DNA of 49,520 bases from a virus: IMG/VR virus record IMGVR_UViG_3300024265_000074, positions 1 through 49,520 of that record; one strand, given 5' to 3'. The notes beneath the pieces are model-generated. The model was not told the DNA's origin, made no database searches, and worked only from the letters and a program-made list of their open reading frames with translations. Shown here one piece after another: positions 1-9,600 of the stretch; position 1 is the first letter of the stretch, and every line of letters begins with the position of its first letter. A program made the translations under genes and the position numbers.

Positions 1-1
1 C

Positions 2-85
2 CCGGCACCTGCACCTGCACCTGCACCGGCACCGGCACCGGCACCTGCCCCGGCACCAGCACCAGCACCGGCACCTGCACCGGAC
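2..85 (+). repeat. Hexanucleotide Pro-Ala repeat in scaffold-like gene
   Basis: A run of CCGGCA/CCTGCA-type hexamers encodes alternating Pro and Ala. It continues beyond the left edge, so its full length is unknown. Such a tract is prone to length change by slippage and probably forms an extended flexible linker. Confidence 0.9.
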
Positions 86-970
86 CCAAATGACCGGAAA
101 GACTGGAAGCAGATGTACAGTGTCCTGAAGGGTAAGTACGACGCGGAAGTTCCACGCCTCCACGATGACATTCGCAACTCGAACAACGCTATGCGCGGTT
201 TGCAGGAGCAACTGGGTACGTTGCAGGCAACGGTCGCCGCGATGAAAGAGGTAAATAAGACGCCTCCAACGCCGCCTGCCCCCCTCGTCACCGATGAGGA
301 AAGGGAGCAGTTTGGCCCGGACCTGATCGATGTTGTTGGCCGCGCTGCGCAAGAAGCTGTTCGACCTTACGTTGACCAGAGGGTCAGCGAGGTTGCTGCC
401 AGTGTCACACAGGTGCAAGAAAGTGCTTCCCATCTTGAAACAGGTGTGGCAGAATCAAATCGTATTAGGTTGTACGAACGGTTGCATATCGCTGTCCCCG
501 GATGGGACGTCGTTAACAAAGACCCAGTTTTTGTGACATGGCTTGGCGAAACTGACCAATATACCGGCCAGTTAAGAGGGAACCTGCTTCGTGCAGCATT
601 TGAGCGCAACGACTCCGAAAGAGTCATTGCATTTTTTAAGGGCTTTCAAAAAGAACACGCAGTTGTTGTACCTGACCCTGACCCCGCTGCTCTGGTAGTT
701 GACCCAGCCAATCCACCGGCTGAACTGACACCAGAACCACAGCAAACGTTGGAAGAATTGGTGGCTCCCGGAACGCCTAAAACCGGGACAACTGGCGCTC
801 ACGATGAAGCTAATGGTCGAATCTGGACCCAAACTGATATTGAGGAGTTTTACGCGTACAAGAACGAATTCATCAAGAAGAACCCCAACCGGGAACTCCC
901 TGATGATGTAGTAGCTCTCGAAAGAGACTTGTTCGCGGCTCAGACAGATGGGAAGGGAAGGATTCGGTAA
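2..970 (+). CDS. Probable capsid scaffolding protein (5' end cut off)
   Basis: The reading frame is open to the left edge, so the start lies outside the window. The visible part opens with a proline-alanine repeat of about 23 residues, followed by a charged stretch predicted to form a coiled coil (around the codons at 113-260, rich in Leu, Glu, Gln and Arg). A low-complexity proline/threonine-rich linker follows (about 660-800), and the C-terminus is basic. The gene sits 27 bases before the major capsid gene. An acidic, coiled-coil, Pro/Ala-rich protein directly upstream of the coat gene with a basic tail is the usual pattern for phage scaffolding proteins, which guide procapsid assembly and then leave. 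The assignment rests on position and composition; no catalytic motif is visible. Confidence 0.6.
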   Translation, partial: PAPAPAPAPAPAPAPAPAPAPAPAPAPDPNDRKDWKQMYSVLKGKYDAEVPRLHDDIRNSNNAMRGLQEQLGTLQATVAAMKEVNKTPPTPPAPLVTDEEREQFGPDLIDVVGRAAQEAVRPYVDQRVSEVAASVTQVQESASHLETGVAESNRIRLYERLHIAVPGWDVVNKDPVFVTWLGETDQYTGQLRGNLLRAAFERNDSERVIAFFKGFQKEHAVVVPDPDPAALVVDPANPPAELTPEPQQTLEELVAPGTPKTGTTGAHDEANGRIWTQTDIEEFYAYKNEFIKKNPNRELPDDVVALERDLFAAQTDGKGRIR

Positions 971-997
971 TTATCGTAATTTTTCAGGAGCACCACC

Positions 998-2008
998 ATG
1001 AGTTTTCCAGTCGCATCAACCCCCTTTCGAGGGTCAACGCCATCGGTGGCCTACACAGGGACATTCATCCCTGAAGTATGGTCAGGTAAACTTGTAGAGA
1101 AATTCTACAAGGCTACCGTTCTCGGTGCCATCGCTAACACGGACTATGAAGGCGAAATCAAGAACTTTGGTGACAAGGTTCAGATTCGTTCACGTCCGAC
1201 CATCACCATCCGTGATTACAAGGCCGATCTCGATCTGTCCTTGGATCGTCCGTCTGTTGATAAGCAAACGCTCAACATTGACAAGGGTAAATACTTTAAC
1301 CTTGGTCTTGATGACGTTATGGAACTTCAGTCCGACATTGACCAGTTGTCGATTTGGGCCGAAGACGCTTCCGAACAGATGAAGATCACCATTGACAGTC
1401 AAGTGCTTAACGGCTCGACCGCTGGCGATGGCACGGGTATCGTCAATTCCACCTTGCTCGACGCCAACAACGTCGGTAACACAGCCGGTGTCATCTCTGG
1501 TGTGCTGCGGCTTGGTACCGATGGTGACCCTACTCATATCGCGAAAGCGGATGTAGGTACGGGTGCCGGTAATGATGGCTCGAACGAGATGGGCATTACA
1601 AACTATCTCGTGAATCTGGGCACTTGCCTCGATGAGCAGAACCTCCCGGAGACGGGCCGGTTCGTTGTCATTCCAGCTTGGGTTGCTGGTATGATCAAGA
1701 AGTCCGATCTGCAAGACGCATCGTTGTCCGGTGATGGCACGTCCATCCTGCGTAATGGTCGCCTCGGCATGATCGATCGCTTCACGATCTACCTGTCGAA
1801 CATCCTTGTTCCTGCCAGTGGTTACTCCACTGCTTATCCGGTGATCTTCGGTACGAAGGCTGCTCTGACGTTTGCTTCGCAATACGTCAATCTGGAGACT
1901 CTGCGCTCCGAGCGTTCCTTCACGAATATCCTCCGTGGCTTGCAAGTTTTCGGTTATCGTATCGTGAACGGCGTAGCCCTCGGTTGCGGATTCGTCGAGA
2001 ACAACTAG
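998..2008 (+). CDS. Major capsid protein
   Basis: This 336-residue protein has the size and composition of a phage major coat protein. Its N-terminus carries the pattern FIPEVWSGKLVEKFYKATV, then a segment on oriented-filament charge (KVQIRSRPTITIRDY), typical of P22-type/HK97-fold coat proteins found in many podoviruses. The start ATG at 998 has a clear Shine-Dalgarno (CAGGAG) 7 bases upstream. It lies just after the scaffold-like gene and just before the connector genes, as expected. A hairpin directly after the gene probably ends part of its transcripts or protects the message, giving high coat expression. It forms the icosahedral shell in the virion. Confidence in the role is high; the exact family is from memory of related sequences. 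Confidence 0.88.
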   Translation: MSFPVASTPFRGSTPSVAYTGTFIPEVWSGKLVEKFYKATVLGAIANTDYEGEIKNFGDKVQIRSRPTITIRDYKADLDLSLDRPSVDKQTLNIDKGKYFNLGLDDVMELQSDIDQLSIWAEDASEQMKITIDSQVLNGSTAGDGTGIVNSTLLDANNVGNTAGVISGVLRLGTDGDPTHIAKADVGTGAGNDGSNEMGITNYLVNLGTCLDEQNLPETGRFVVIPAWVAGMIKKSDLQDASLSGDGTSILRNGRLGMIDRFTIYLSNILVPASGYSTAYPVIFGTKAALTFASQYVNLETLRSERSFTNILRGLQVFGYRIVNGVALGCGFVENN

Positions 2009-2038
2009 TCCCTAGCGGATTAGTTTGGGCTGATTCAG

Positions 2039-2073
2039 ACCCCGGTCGTGCCTTCGGGTGCGGCTGGGGTTTC
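2039..2073 (+). terminator. Strong hairpin after major capsid gene, likely partial terminator
   Basis: A 14-base-pair stem (with a few G-T pairs) runs from ACCCCGG at 2039 to the matching CTGGGGT ending at 2070, closed by a TTCG tetraloop at 2053-2056 and followed by only three T residues. It lies 30 bases after the capsid stop codon. The weak T-tract suggests partial termination or mRNA stabilisation rather than a full stop, since the downstream tail genes have no visible promoter. Confidence 0.7.
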
Positions 2074-2089
2074 CCAGAGGAGCAGGACG

Positions 2090-2467
2090 GTGGCTAAGAC
2101 CTACAAAGACATCATTACTGAAGCGCGAGTCCTTCTTCAAGACACCGACTCCGAGAGCTACCGGTACACTGAGGTGGTCCTCATCGCAATCGTAAACCGT
2201 GGGTTGCAATCAGTTGGCCGATCTCGCCCCGATGCCTGCTACGATCTTTACACAGAGAATTCACTCGAAGTCCCCGAACTGGTGGAGAGTTCTCCGGGTA
2301 GCGATCAAGTCATTTACACTGCTGCTTTCGGTTTGGAGATGCAGTTCTTCAATCCCCTCCTTTCATATCTCGTAGGCATCGCCGAACTGGTTGATGACGA
2401 GTATACTGAGGATGGTCGGGCAGCATTGCTGCTCCAGTCATTCAAAGCGGAGCTAATGGGGTTGTAA
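2090..2467 (+). CDS. Head-tail connector/adaptor-like protein
   Basis: I start this 125-residue protein at GTG 2090 because it has a good Shine-Dalgarno (AGAGGAG, 7 bases upstream). The in-frame ATG at 2048 lies inside the post-capsid hairpin and has no ribosome site. The sequence begins MAKTYKDIITEARVLLQD and is mostly helical, with several conserved-looking acidic residues. Small helical proteins of this length directly after the coat gene in podoviruses serve as head-tail adaptor (gp4/gp6-like) proteins that dock under the portal. That role is inferred from position and the helical make-up; no enzyme motif is present. The following gene starts 2 bases after its stop. Confidence 0.55.
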   Translation: MAKTYKDIITEARVLLQDTDSESYRYTEVVLIAIVNRGLQSVGRSRPDACYDLYTENSLEVPELVESSPGSDQVIYTAAFGLEMQFFNPLLSYLVGIAELVDDEYTEDGRAALLLQSFKAELMGL

Positions 2468-2468
2468 C

Positions 2469-3143
2469 ATGGCTACTGAATACACCGTATCAATTAACGC
2501 TTTACTGAAAGACACCTTGCCTGAGTTGCCGGGTGTTGTTCGTTCGGTAGCGGCGAAGGAGTTTCGTCTGACCCTCCGTGAGTTCTTCGAGAAGACCTAT
2601 GCATGGACAGCAGTTGTCAAGTCGGTTGTGGTTCCTCTCGGTGAGACACCCATCCAGTTGACTGACTCTGATGCTAATACAGAGGTCATTGGCATCATGC
2701 ATGTTGCCAAGGGTAACACTGACGATGGCTTCGTGGACCTGATTCCATTGGCGGATCGTCCTTCGTCACGGTCACAAGGCGACACCGCCGAGTACCCAGA
2801 CACGTGGTACGTCACTTCGAACCCCGATGAGTTGGTGCTGTACCCATATTTGAGTGTAGCTACAACCGATACACTGACTGTGAAGGTCGCTCTGATGCCG
2901 TCGTTTGATCTCGATGCAACTGAGAATGTACTGCCGAGACAGATCGTATCCAAGTACTACGATGCGATCATGGATGGCTTCCTTGCGCGTATGTATGGAC
3001 ATCCGAATAAGCCCTACTCTGCCCCTATACTCGCAACGTCAAAACGTACCAGCTTTGTTACCTCAATGGGGTTCTATGCAGCCCAACGTAAGAGGGGCTA
3101 TAATGGTACTCCCAACTGGCGGTACCCCGGAGGATGGAAGTAA
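2469..3143 (+). CDS. Probable tail/connector structural protein
   Basis: This 224-residue protein is encoded between the adaptor-like gene and the first fibre-like gene. It has a mixed alpha/beta make-up, with a central region rich in beta-prone residues and a C-terminal helix. A YAWTAVV segment and a C-terminal GYNGTPNWRYPGGW tail are notable, the latter with many aromatic residues. I recognise it only as a type often found in podovirus head-tail or tail-tube positions. The stop codon (TAA 3141-3143) overlaps the next ATG, so translation is probably coupled. The role is inferred from gene order. Confidence 0.5.
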   Translation: MATEYTVSINALLKDTLPELPGVVRSVAAKEFRLTLREFFEKTYAWTAVVKSVVVPLGETPIQLTDSDANTEVIGIMHVAKGNTDDGFVDLIPLADRPSSRSQGDTAEYPDTWYVTSNPDELVLYPYLSVATTDTLTVKVALMPSFDLDATENVLPRQIVSKYYDAIMDGFLARMYGHPNKPYSAPILATSKRTSFVTSMGFYAAQRKRGYNGTPNWRYPGGWK

Positions 3144-4261
3144 TGCCTAACAATATTGTATTCACCAACAACGCTAGTGCGCTTCTTGCCGCGACTATAA
3201 ACAGCACTGCACTATCCATTCAGGTCGCCGCTGGCTATGGTGCGAATTTCCCTAGTCCGACAGGGGACCAGTATTTTTACCTGACTTTGGAAGACGACGC
3301 TGGAACCATCGAGATCGTGAAGATCACCGGTCGCGCTAGTGACATCCTTACACTGGACTCCGTTGCCGATCGTGGGCAGGACGGCACGACCGCCGCTACC
3401 CATGCGTTGAACACTACCCGATGCGAGCTTCGCCTCGTCAAGTCCACTATGGAGGAATTCCTCCAGAAGAACGGCGGTGGGATGACTGGCGATCTCGACA
3501 TGAACGCGAACAACTTGGTCGATGCATATCTCACTGGTTCCGCCACTCGTATGCTCGCTGGTCAGATTGTCAATGTTCCACTGCGCGGTTTGCTCGATAC
3601 GTCTACAAACGAGATCGCCGTCCCGACTGACGGTACGTCACGAGCCACTGCTGGTGGCACTGCCATCCTTGCTGTTGGCGATGACATTGTTGCTGAACTT
3701 GACACGGCAGGCGTTATCATTCTCGACAGTGCTACTATCGGCGTACGCGTTCCTGCTGGGGCATACTTCCGATTAGAAGGTGCCACTGCCGCGAATCACA
3801 TGAACGTCGCGCACGATGACACTGACGTAGCCTTCACGTTCCCTAACACAACTCAGGTAACTTGGGACACCGATCTTGTCATGGCTGCTCCGATCAAGAT
3901 GGCGGGCAATGAAATCCAATTCGCGTCGCTGGTCGACTTCTCTCTTAAGAAGCAGGCTGTCTCGGGAATCGCTACGACTGTAGTAGATTATGAAGATGGC
4001 TCCTACGTCACCCTCACCCTCACGGCCGATATTGGGACCCTGACCTTGGACAACCCACCGGCTGTTGACGTCGGTGTGTTCCGATTCAAGGTCATTCAGG
4101 ACTCCACAGCCCGTACGATTACGTGGCCCGCTAGCGTGAAGTGGCCCGGTGGTAGCGCCCCGACTCTCAGCACTGGTAGTGGAGAGATCGACTTCATTGA
4201 TCTCTGGACCGATGATGGGGGTACTACTTGGTATGGTGCCTACAACTCGGACTGGTCGTAA
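3143..4261 (+). CDS. Tail fibre or decoration-like virion protein
   Basis: The start is placed at ATG 3143, which overlaps the previous stop and has GGAGG 9 bases upstream; the upstream in-frame ATG 3134 would sit immediately after that ribosome site. The 372-residue product has an N-terminal beta-rich domain and then, near residue 113, the motif GGGMTGDLDMNANN, which is widespread in phage tail fibres and baseplate-linked proteins. The second half is rich in Thr, Val, Gly and Asp, as in trimeric beta-structured fibres, and ends with an aromatic Asp/Trp/Tyr-rich segment. It lies in the tail block. Host-range involvement is possible but unproven. Confidence 0.6.
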   Translation: MPNNIVFTNNASALLAATINSTALSIQVAAGYGANFPSPTGDQYFYLTLEDDAGTIEIVKITGRASDILTLDSVADRGQDGTTAATHALNTTRCELRLVKSTMEEFLQKNGGGMTGDLDMNANNLVDAYLTGSATRMLAGQIVNVPLRGLLDTSTNEIAVPTDGTSRATAGGTAILAVGDDIVAELDTAGVIILDSATIGVRVPAGAYFRLEGATAANHMNVAHDDTDVAFTFPNTTQVTWDTDLVMAAPIKMAGNEIQFASLVDFSLKKQAVSGIATTVVDYEDGSYVTLTLTADIGTLTLDNPPAVDVGVFRFKVIQDSTARTITWPASVKWPGGSAPTLSTGSGEIDFIDLWTDDGGTTWYGAYNSDWS

Positions 4262-4725
4262 TGTTTCCCTTCTCCAGTTTACTCGCTGGGCGAAGCCAAC
4301 TGCTTTACCTGCCGTTCATATCTATGACTGTCAATGGCGGATGGACCGCAGCCGCGTATGCGGGCTTTCGGATGGACACGGACAATACTCTGTACTCACG
4401 GAGGAAGCAGGTTTACACGCCGATCACTAACTCGTGGATACATGAGGACTCAAAGGGGCTGACCGATGCATCAGAGTTCGAGGTACGGCTATTCAATATC
4501 GATCAATCCGCTATTGGGCAGGGTACTTTTAATGGGCGTGAAGACGAGCTTTGGTATGCGATAACATCAGACCAGCACACGTGGTTGTTTATCTTCGGCA
4601 CGGAGTTTGGGCCTTTTATGTCATCGACCGTAACGGGTGAGTTTTCAATTCGTGAGATTGCGGACCCAGCGAACATCGCACACGGCAGTTTCTCTTTCAC
4701 TGTTACCTATGAGGGTATGTCATAA
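4261..4725 (+). CDS. Small tail-region protein of unknown function
   Basis: The start at ATG 4261 overlaps the previous stop (TAATG); another candidate is ATG 4324, which would remove 21 residues. The product is 154 residues, beta-rich with several aromatic residues, and has no motif I recognise. Its own stop overlaps the start of the next tail gene. Its place inside a tightly overlapping structural operon suggests a virion or tail-assembly part. Confidence 0.5.
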   Translation: MFPFSSLLAGRSQLLYLPFISMTVNGGWTAAAYAGFRMDTDNTLYSRRKQVYTPITNSWIHEDSKGLTDASEFEVRLFNIDQSAIGQGTFNGREDELWYAITSDQHTWLFIFGTEFGPFMSSTVTGEFSIREIADPANIAHGSFSFTVTYEGMS

Positions 4726-6602
4726 TGCCCGCCATCAAGCTAGAAGCATTTCAGGGACTAATTCCTCGGGCATCGCCCCGGCTCTTGCCACCGATGGCTG
4801 CTACGGCTGCGCGTAATACCAAACTCCTGAATGGGGAAGTGCGAGGCTTTCGTGCGTTGCGTGAGGAAGCCAGCTTTACAGCCGGGCCAGTCGATCCTGT
4901 CAAGCGGGCGATTCGTGTCGTTGATAATGATGGCGTACTCGATGACACATGGCTTACGTTTGACTCTCGTGACGTAGATGTGGTGCGTAGTCCTATCGTG
5001 AACGATGCCTACGATCGCTACTATTGGGCTGGTGAAGGCCGTCCGACGATGAACACTTACGCTCGGATTGAGAACGGCGACGCCGGATACTATCTTGGCG
5101 TCCCCACACCCACGAACGCATTAAGCGTGACACCCCCTTCAGGTTCGGATGAAACGCGGGCTTACGTATACACATTCCAAAGCACGTACGGCGAGGAAGG
5201 ACCACCGTCGCCACCGACGATCGCAACTGGTGATGCTGGTCAGTGGGATTTGGCAAACATGGATACAACCATCCCTGATGCAGCGAGTCGCCCGGCGAGT
5301 GGTTGGAAGATCAACATCTACCGAACTGTAACAGGCTCGACAAGCTCAAATTTTTACTTCGTCGCTCAGATTGATCTTACTGATGTGCTTTACGAGGACA
5401 ACGAGTCTACTGAAACAGTCGCCCGCAATCGCCTACTGGAGTCGGTTACATGGGTGGAGCCGCCGACTGATTTGGAAGGCTTCGTCGCTATGCCTAATGG
5501 CTACCTCGTCGGTTGGAAAGGTAGGAGACTTGTGTTCTCAGAGCCGTACCGTCCGCACGCTTGGCCCGCAGGTTACGAACTCAGTACTGAGTACCCAATC
5601 GTGGGACTCGTTGTCTGGGGTTCCACACTCGTGATCGGAACCAAGTCGCAGCCATATTTCGGACAGGGGACTACACCACTCGCGTTTACAATGCAGAAGC
5701 TTGATGCTGTCGAGCCCTGCTTGTCTCGGCGCGGTATGGTGGCGACGACTGCCGGTGCTTATTACCCGTCGATCAATGGCCTTGTCCTTGCCAATTCAAG
5801 TGGCGCGAGGATCATTACGCAGGACATCTTGACGAAGGAAGAATGGGCCGCTTACGACCCGCAGAATATTTTCGCCGCGCAGTTTGGGCTGCAATACATT
5901 GCGTTCAACAGCGAGAACTTCGGCTTCATTTTCAATCCCACAGAGCCGCAAACGAAACTGGTGGAATTGGATGGCTTTTCGGATATCGAGGGGATCGAGA
6001 CTGACCCGTACTCAGGTAAGGTACTCATCTTACAAAACAACCGGGCGATGGAATGGGACCCGACAGTTTCCGAGCGTCTCAACTGGCGTTGGCAATCGAA
6101 GATATACCAGTTCAAAGAGCCGCTGAATTTTGGAGCGTGCAAGCTCGACTTCCTAGCGGGTGTCGAGGACAATACTGACGACACCAGTGCTTACTACGGT
6201 GCATATGATACGGCGCTGTTCGCCGCTGTGCCTGATGGCGTTGCTGGCGATCTTGACTATAACCCCGGTCTGAGCACGCTCAATGGCGGCGCTCTCGGTG
6301 GCGCACCAGCGCAAGCTGATGGCCTTGTCCCTGCATGGGCGGAAGCTGAGACGCGACAACCAATGGGGGGCAGTCTTATGTATCCAGTGACGCTGCTGAA
6401 CTCCCAGACGCTCTCTGTTCGGTTACAGGTTAAGGTTGGGCCAGACGCCGAGATCAAGTTTGACAAGATCATTTACAATGAGGGTATTTTCCGACTGCCG
6501 ATGGGATTCAAATCTGATCTTTGGCAGTTCAATTTCTTAGGCAACACCGATTTCTATTCGGCGCAGATAGCTACCACCCCGCGAATGCTGAAGGTGGTCT
6601 AA
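4725..6602 (+). CDS. Tail hub/stabilisation-type structural protein
   Basis: This 625-residue protein starts MPAIKLEAFQGLIPRASPRLLP, a start shared by large podovirus tail proteins that form the tail hub or stabilise the head-tail joint. The segment around TYGEEGPPSPP and the long beta-rich body with many Tyr, Trp and Gly residues fit a beta-propeller or stacked beta-domain virion protein. It overlaps its neighbours by one base on each side. No enzyme motif is seen. The family link is from memory; the structural role is well supported by size, composition and position. Confidence 0.6.
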   Translation: MPAIKLEAFQGLIPRASPRLLPPMAATAARNTKLLNGEVRGFRALREEASFTAGPVDPVKRAIRVVDNDGVLDDTWLTFDSRDVDVVRSPIVNDAYDRYYWAGEGRPTMNTYARIENGDAGYYLGVPTPTNALSVTPPSGSDETRAYVYTFQSTYGEEGPPSPPTIATGDAGQWDLANMDTTIPDAASRPASGWKINIYRTVTGSTSSNFYFVAQIDLTDVLYEDNESTETVARNRLLESVTWVEPPTDLEGFVAMPNGYLVGWKGRRLVFSEPYRPHAWPAGYELSTEYPIVGLVVWGSTLVIGTKSQPYFGQGTTPLAFTMQKLDAVEPCLSRRGMVATTAGAYYPSINGLVLANSSGARIITQDILTKEEWAAYDPQNIFAAQFGLQYIAFNSENFGFIFNPTEPQTKLVELDGFSDIEGIETDPYSGKVLILQNNRAMEWDPTVSERLNWRWQSKIYQFKEPLNFGACKLDFLAGVEDNTDDTSAYYGAYDTALFAAVPDGVAGDLDYNPGLSTLNGGALGGAPAQADGLVPAWAEAETRQPMGGSLMYPVTLLNSQTLSVRLQVKVGPDAEIKFDKIIYNEGIFRLPMGFKSDLWQFNFLGNTDFYSAQIATTPRMLKVV

Positions 6603-9600
6603 TGGCCCAAATCTCATTCGATCCCAACAAAGCGTATCCCTCGATACCGACAGTCGGAACTGATCTCGAATCGCACTCCCGTGCGATCGAAGCGATCAGG
6701 GAAGCACTGCAAGTTCACGAGCGCCGGTCCAAAGACGTGCTCAACAGCTTCGTTCGGGTTCAAGAACTAGCCGACCTCGGGTTGATCCAACTCGATGGTT
6801 CCATCGTTGAAGATATAACGCCGATCGATGAGATCACAACCCACCACCATAACCAGACTTACATACGTCTGGATGGAACCCTCGGGCCGACCAGCTACAT
6901 CCAGTTCGATACTGAATATACTGACGGATCAAGCGAGGGCAAACTTCAGTGGAATATAGACGACGGTACCCTTGAGTTTGGCTTACCCGGTGGGCAGGTA
7001 AACCTTCAGATAGGGCAAGAGCAAGTCATCCGTTGCCGTAACACGACTGGTTCACAGATCGACAACGGTGAGGTCGTGTACATCATCGGTGCATCAGGCA
7101 ACAAGCCATTGATCGCCCTTGCTGATGCGGCTCTTATTGAAACAGCGCACGTCTTAGGGATAGCTACAGAGAACATCGCCCACAATGATAATGGGTTTGT
7201 CAATTTATCCGGTTTGGTCCGGGATGTGAATACAGACGGGATGACGCCGGGTGATGAACTGTGGTTGGACTCAACGCCGGGTGGATTCACTAACGTCAGA
7301 CCCGCACCCCCAAACCAGACAGTTGCCGTTGGTCGCGTCGTCGTTGCTAATGTAAGCGCGGGCGTTGTTCTCTCCCACCCCGACCCCTCCCATAGAGAGA
7401 CGGATTTAGACCTCTTGTTTGTGGGTACGGCTCTGGATAGTCCTGTTGTGGATGTTACAAGCAACGGGACGGTAATTACCCTAGCGTTGGATACGGCGGG
7501 TGGCGTTGACATGCGGATCGTTTTCTCAACTGGTACGCTTACGCTTGACTGCCACCCAACGCCAGTAACGATTGCGTTGACACCCGGCACTGATATTTCC
7601 CCGACGCTCAACTACGTTTATGTACTTGAGTCTACCGGCGCACTGGCGGTTTCAACGACGAGTTGGCCCTCTGCCGAGCATGCACCGATCGCGACTGTGA
7701 TGTGTCAGTCAGCGGCGTCAGCGCAGACGGACGGGCTATACAAAGTACATGCTTGGACAGACCACGTTGCCGATGCAAACAAGGGCCACCTTGGGCATAT
7801 CAACTACTGGATACGTAGCAGGCCAGCGGGCTGGACGTCTGGTGCACTTGCCCTTGTTACCGATGGTGTTGGTGTGTTTGACCTTGCAGTTAGCTCTGGT
7901 GAAATACTTCAGTTGCATCCACATACATGGCCCGCGTTTGATACGTCGACTGGATCGGAAGTCATGGTCGTCAATGATTCGGTTGCAGCCTACGTTCGCT
8001 CGGGCGACTTGACGGGTATAACCTTGGATGCAAGCGGCGTATCGCTAAGTAACAAGTACTTCAATGTCGTTGTTTGGGGTGTGATCTCTGAAGATTCCGG
8101 TGACTGTCAGGTGATGATTAACCTGCCCACCGACAGTTATACTCTTTCGGCCAGTGCGGAGACTGATGTTGATGGCACAGCGGTATATGATATACCGACC
8201 GATTACGCAGGAACGGGTTTCCTGATCGCCCGCTTGACAATGCGCTTGCAAGGCAGCACTTACACTGAGGTACTGAATACAGACCTACGTGGTAAGTTCC
8301 CATCCACGACCGCAGGTGGCGGCGGTGCAGGTGGTGGTGGGGCGACTACTCTTGTCGGCCTTAGCGATACCGATATAGATTCTGCGAGCCAATATGATCT
8401 ACTGTTCAAAGCAGGGGCGTTTTGGGAAGACACCGATGGGAATCTTCAGTGGAATCCGAGCGGCGCTTATTTACAACTGGCGAACAACTTCGCGATAAAT
8501 TGGCTGGATGCTGATACCGTAAGTCAAGAGTTTCTCGTTCTCAACACCACCGGAGAATCGATACCGGGCGACTTAGTAGTGCAGATCGACTTTAATGACG
8601 GCTCCGAAGGTGGCACTTCTGCTGTCAACAATGGGTCTGCTGACGATCCTGTTTTCGCGACAAACACCTCCACCACTGCTGCTTCTGCGTTCGAGGGAGC
8701 GTTCGGTTGTCATATCATCGGCGCGTCTAATTCAGCGTATAGGGTAGAGATAAACGAAGGAGCGATCACCACCGATGCCTTCGGTATGAACGGTAACGAT
8801 TTCTCCGTTCACTTCCGGTACAAATTATTCGAGCAAGCAGGGTCAAACTATATCTGCGAGGCGAAGACGGATATTGGAGGGGATGGTGATTGGTCTATTC
8901 AGCTTGATGGATTCAAGCGGTTGGAGTTCAGAATAGATGGTGTCGATCTAATATCTGACACTGACGTTCTTGACGCAGACACGTGGTATCACGTCGCCAT
9001 GACGAAATCTGGTGACCTTATACGCCTTTTCAAGAACGGCTTCTTGATAGGATCGTATTCGTCAAGCTCTGGCGACTTTCCATCAGCAGATTCAGTCGAA
9101 GTATGGCTGGGTCGCTTCCATACCATGATGATTGACAGCCTCGTCATCGTGAAAAACCATGCGATATGGACTGATGATTTTACGCCTCCTGCATTACCGG
9201 GCGCAACTCAAGTACAGACTTTCACCGTTGGTGATCCTGCTTTTGCTACCGTCATCGACGGACTGACACTCGATCTCACGTCAGATGAAACTGACATTCA
9301 CGGCACTCTGCACGTTTTTGGTGCAGTTGACTATGATACTACCTTGGACGTCCTCGGTGCAGTTACATTTGTCACCACCCTGAACGCTCAGGGGGCAGTT
9401 GACTTTGACACTACCCTGAACGTCGATGGGGCAGTTACATTTGTCACTACCCTGAACGCTCAGGGGGCAGTTGACTTTGATACTACCCTGAATGTCGACG
9501 GAGTGGCTTCTTTTCAAGACGACCTATCTCTCAGCGCTGAGTCGGCTATCAACATCGATGACACTGAAGTAATGTCTCTTATTCCCGGAGTATCGGGAGG

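Noticed and set aside
1190-1945. Long minus-strand open frame opposite the capsid gene (251 codons)
   Set aside because: It mirrors the coding strand of a well-supported capsid gene, has no ribosome site and no recognisable product.
9323-9502. 36-base repeats as a CRISPR array
   Set aside because: No spacers: the units are contiguous, in frame and encode a regular fibre repeat.
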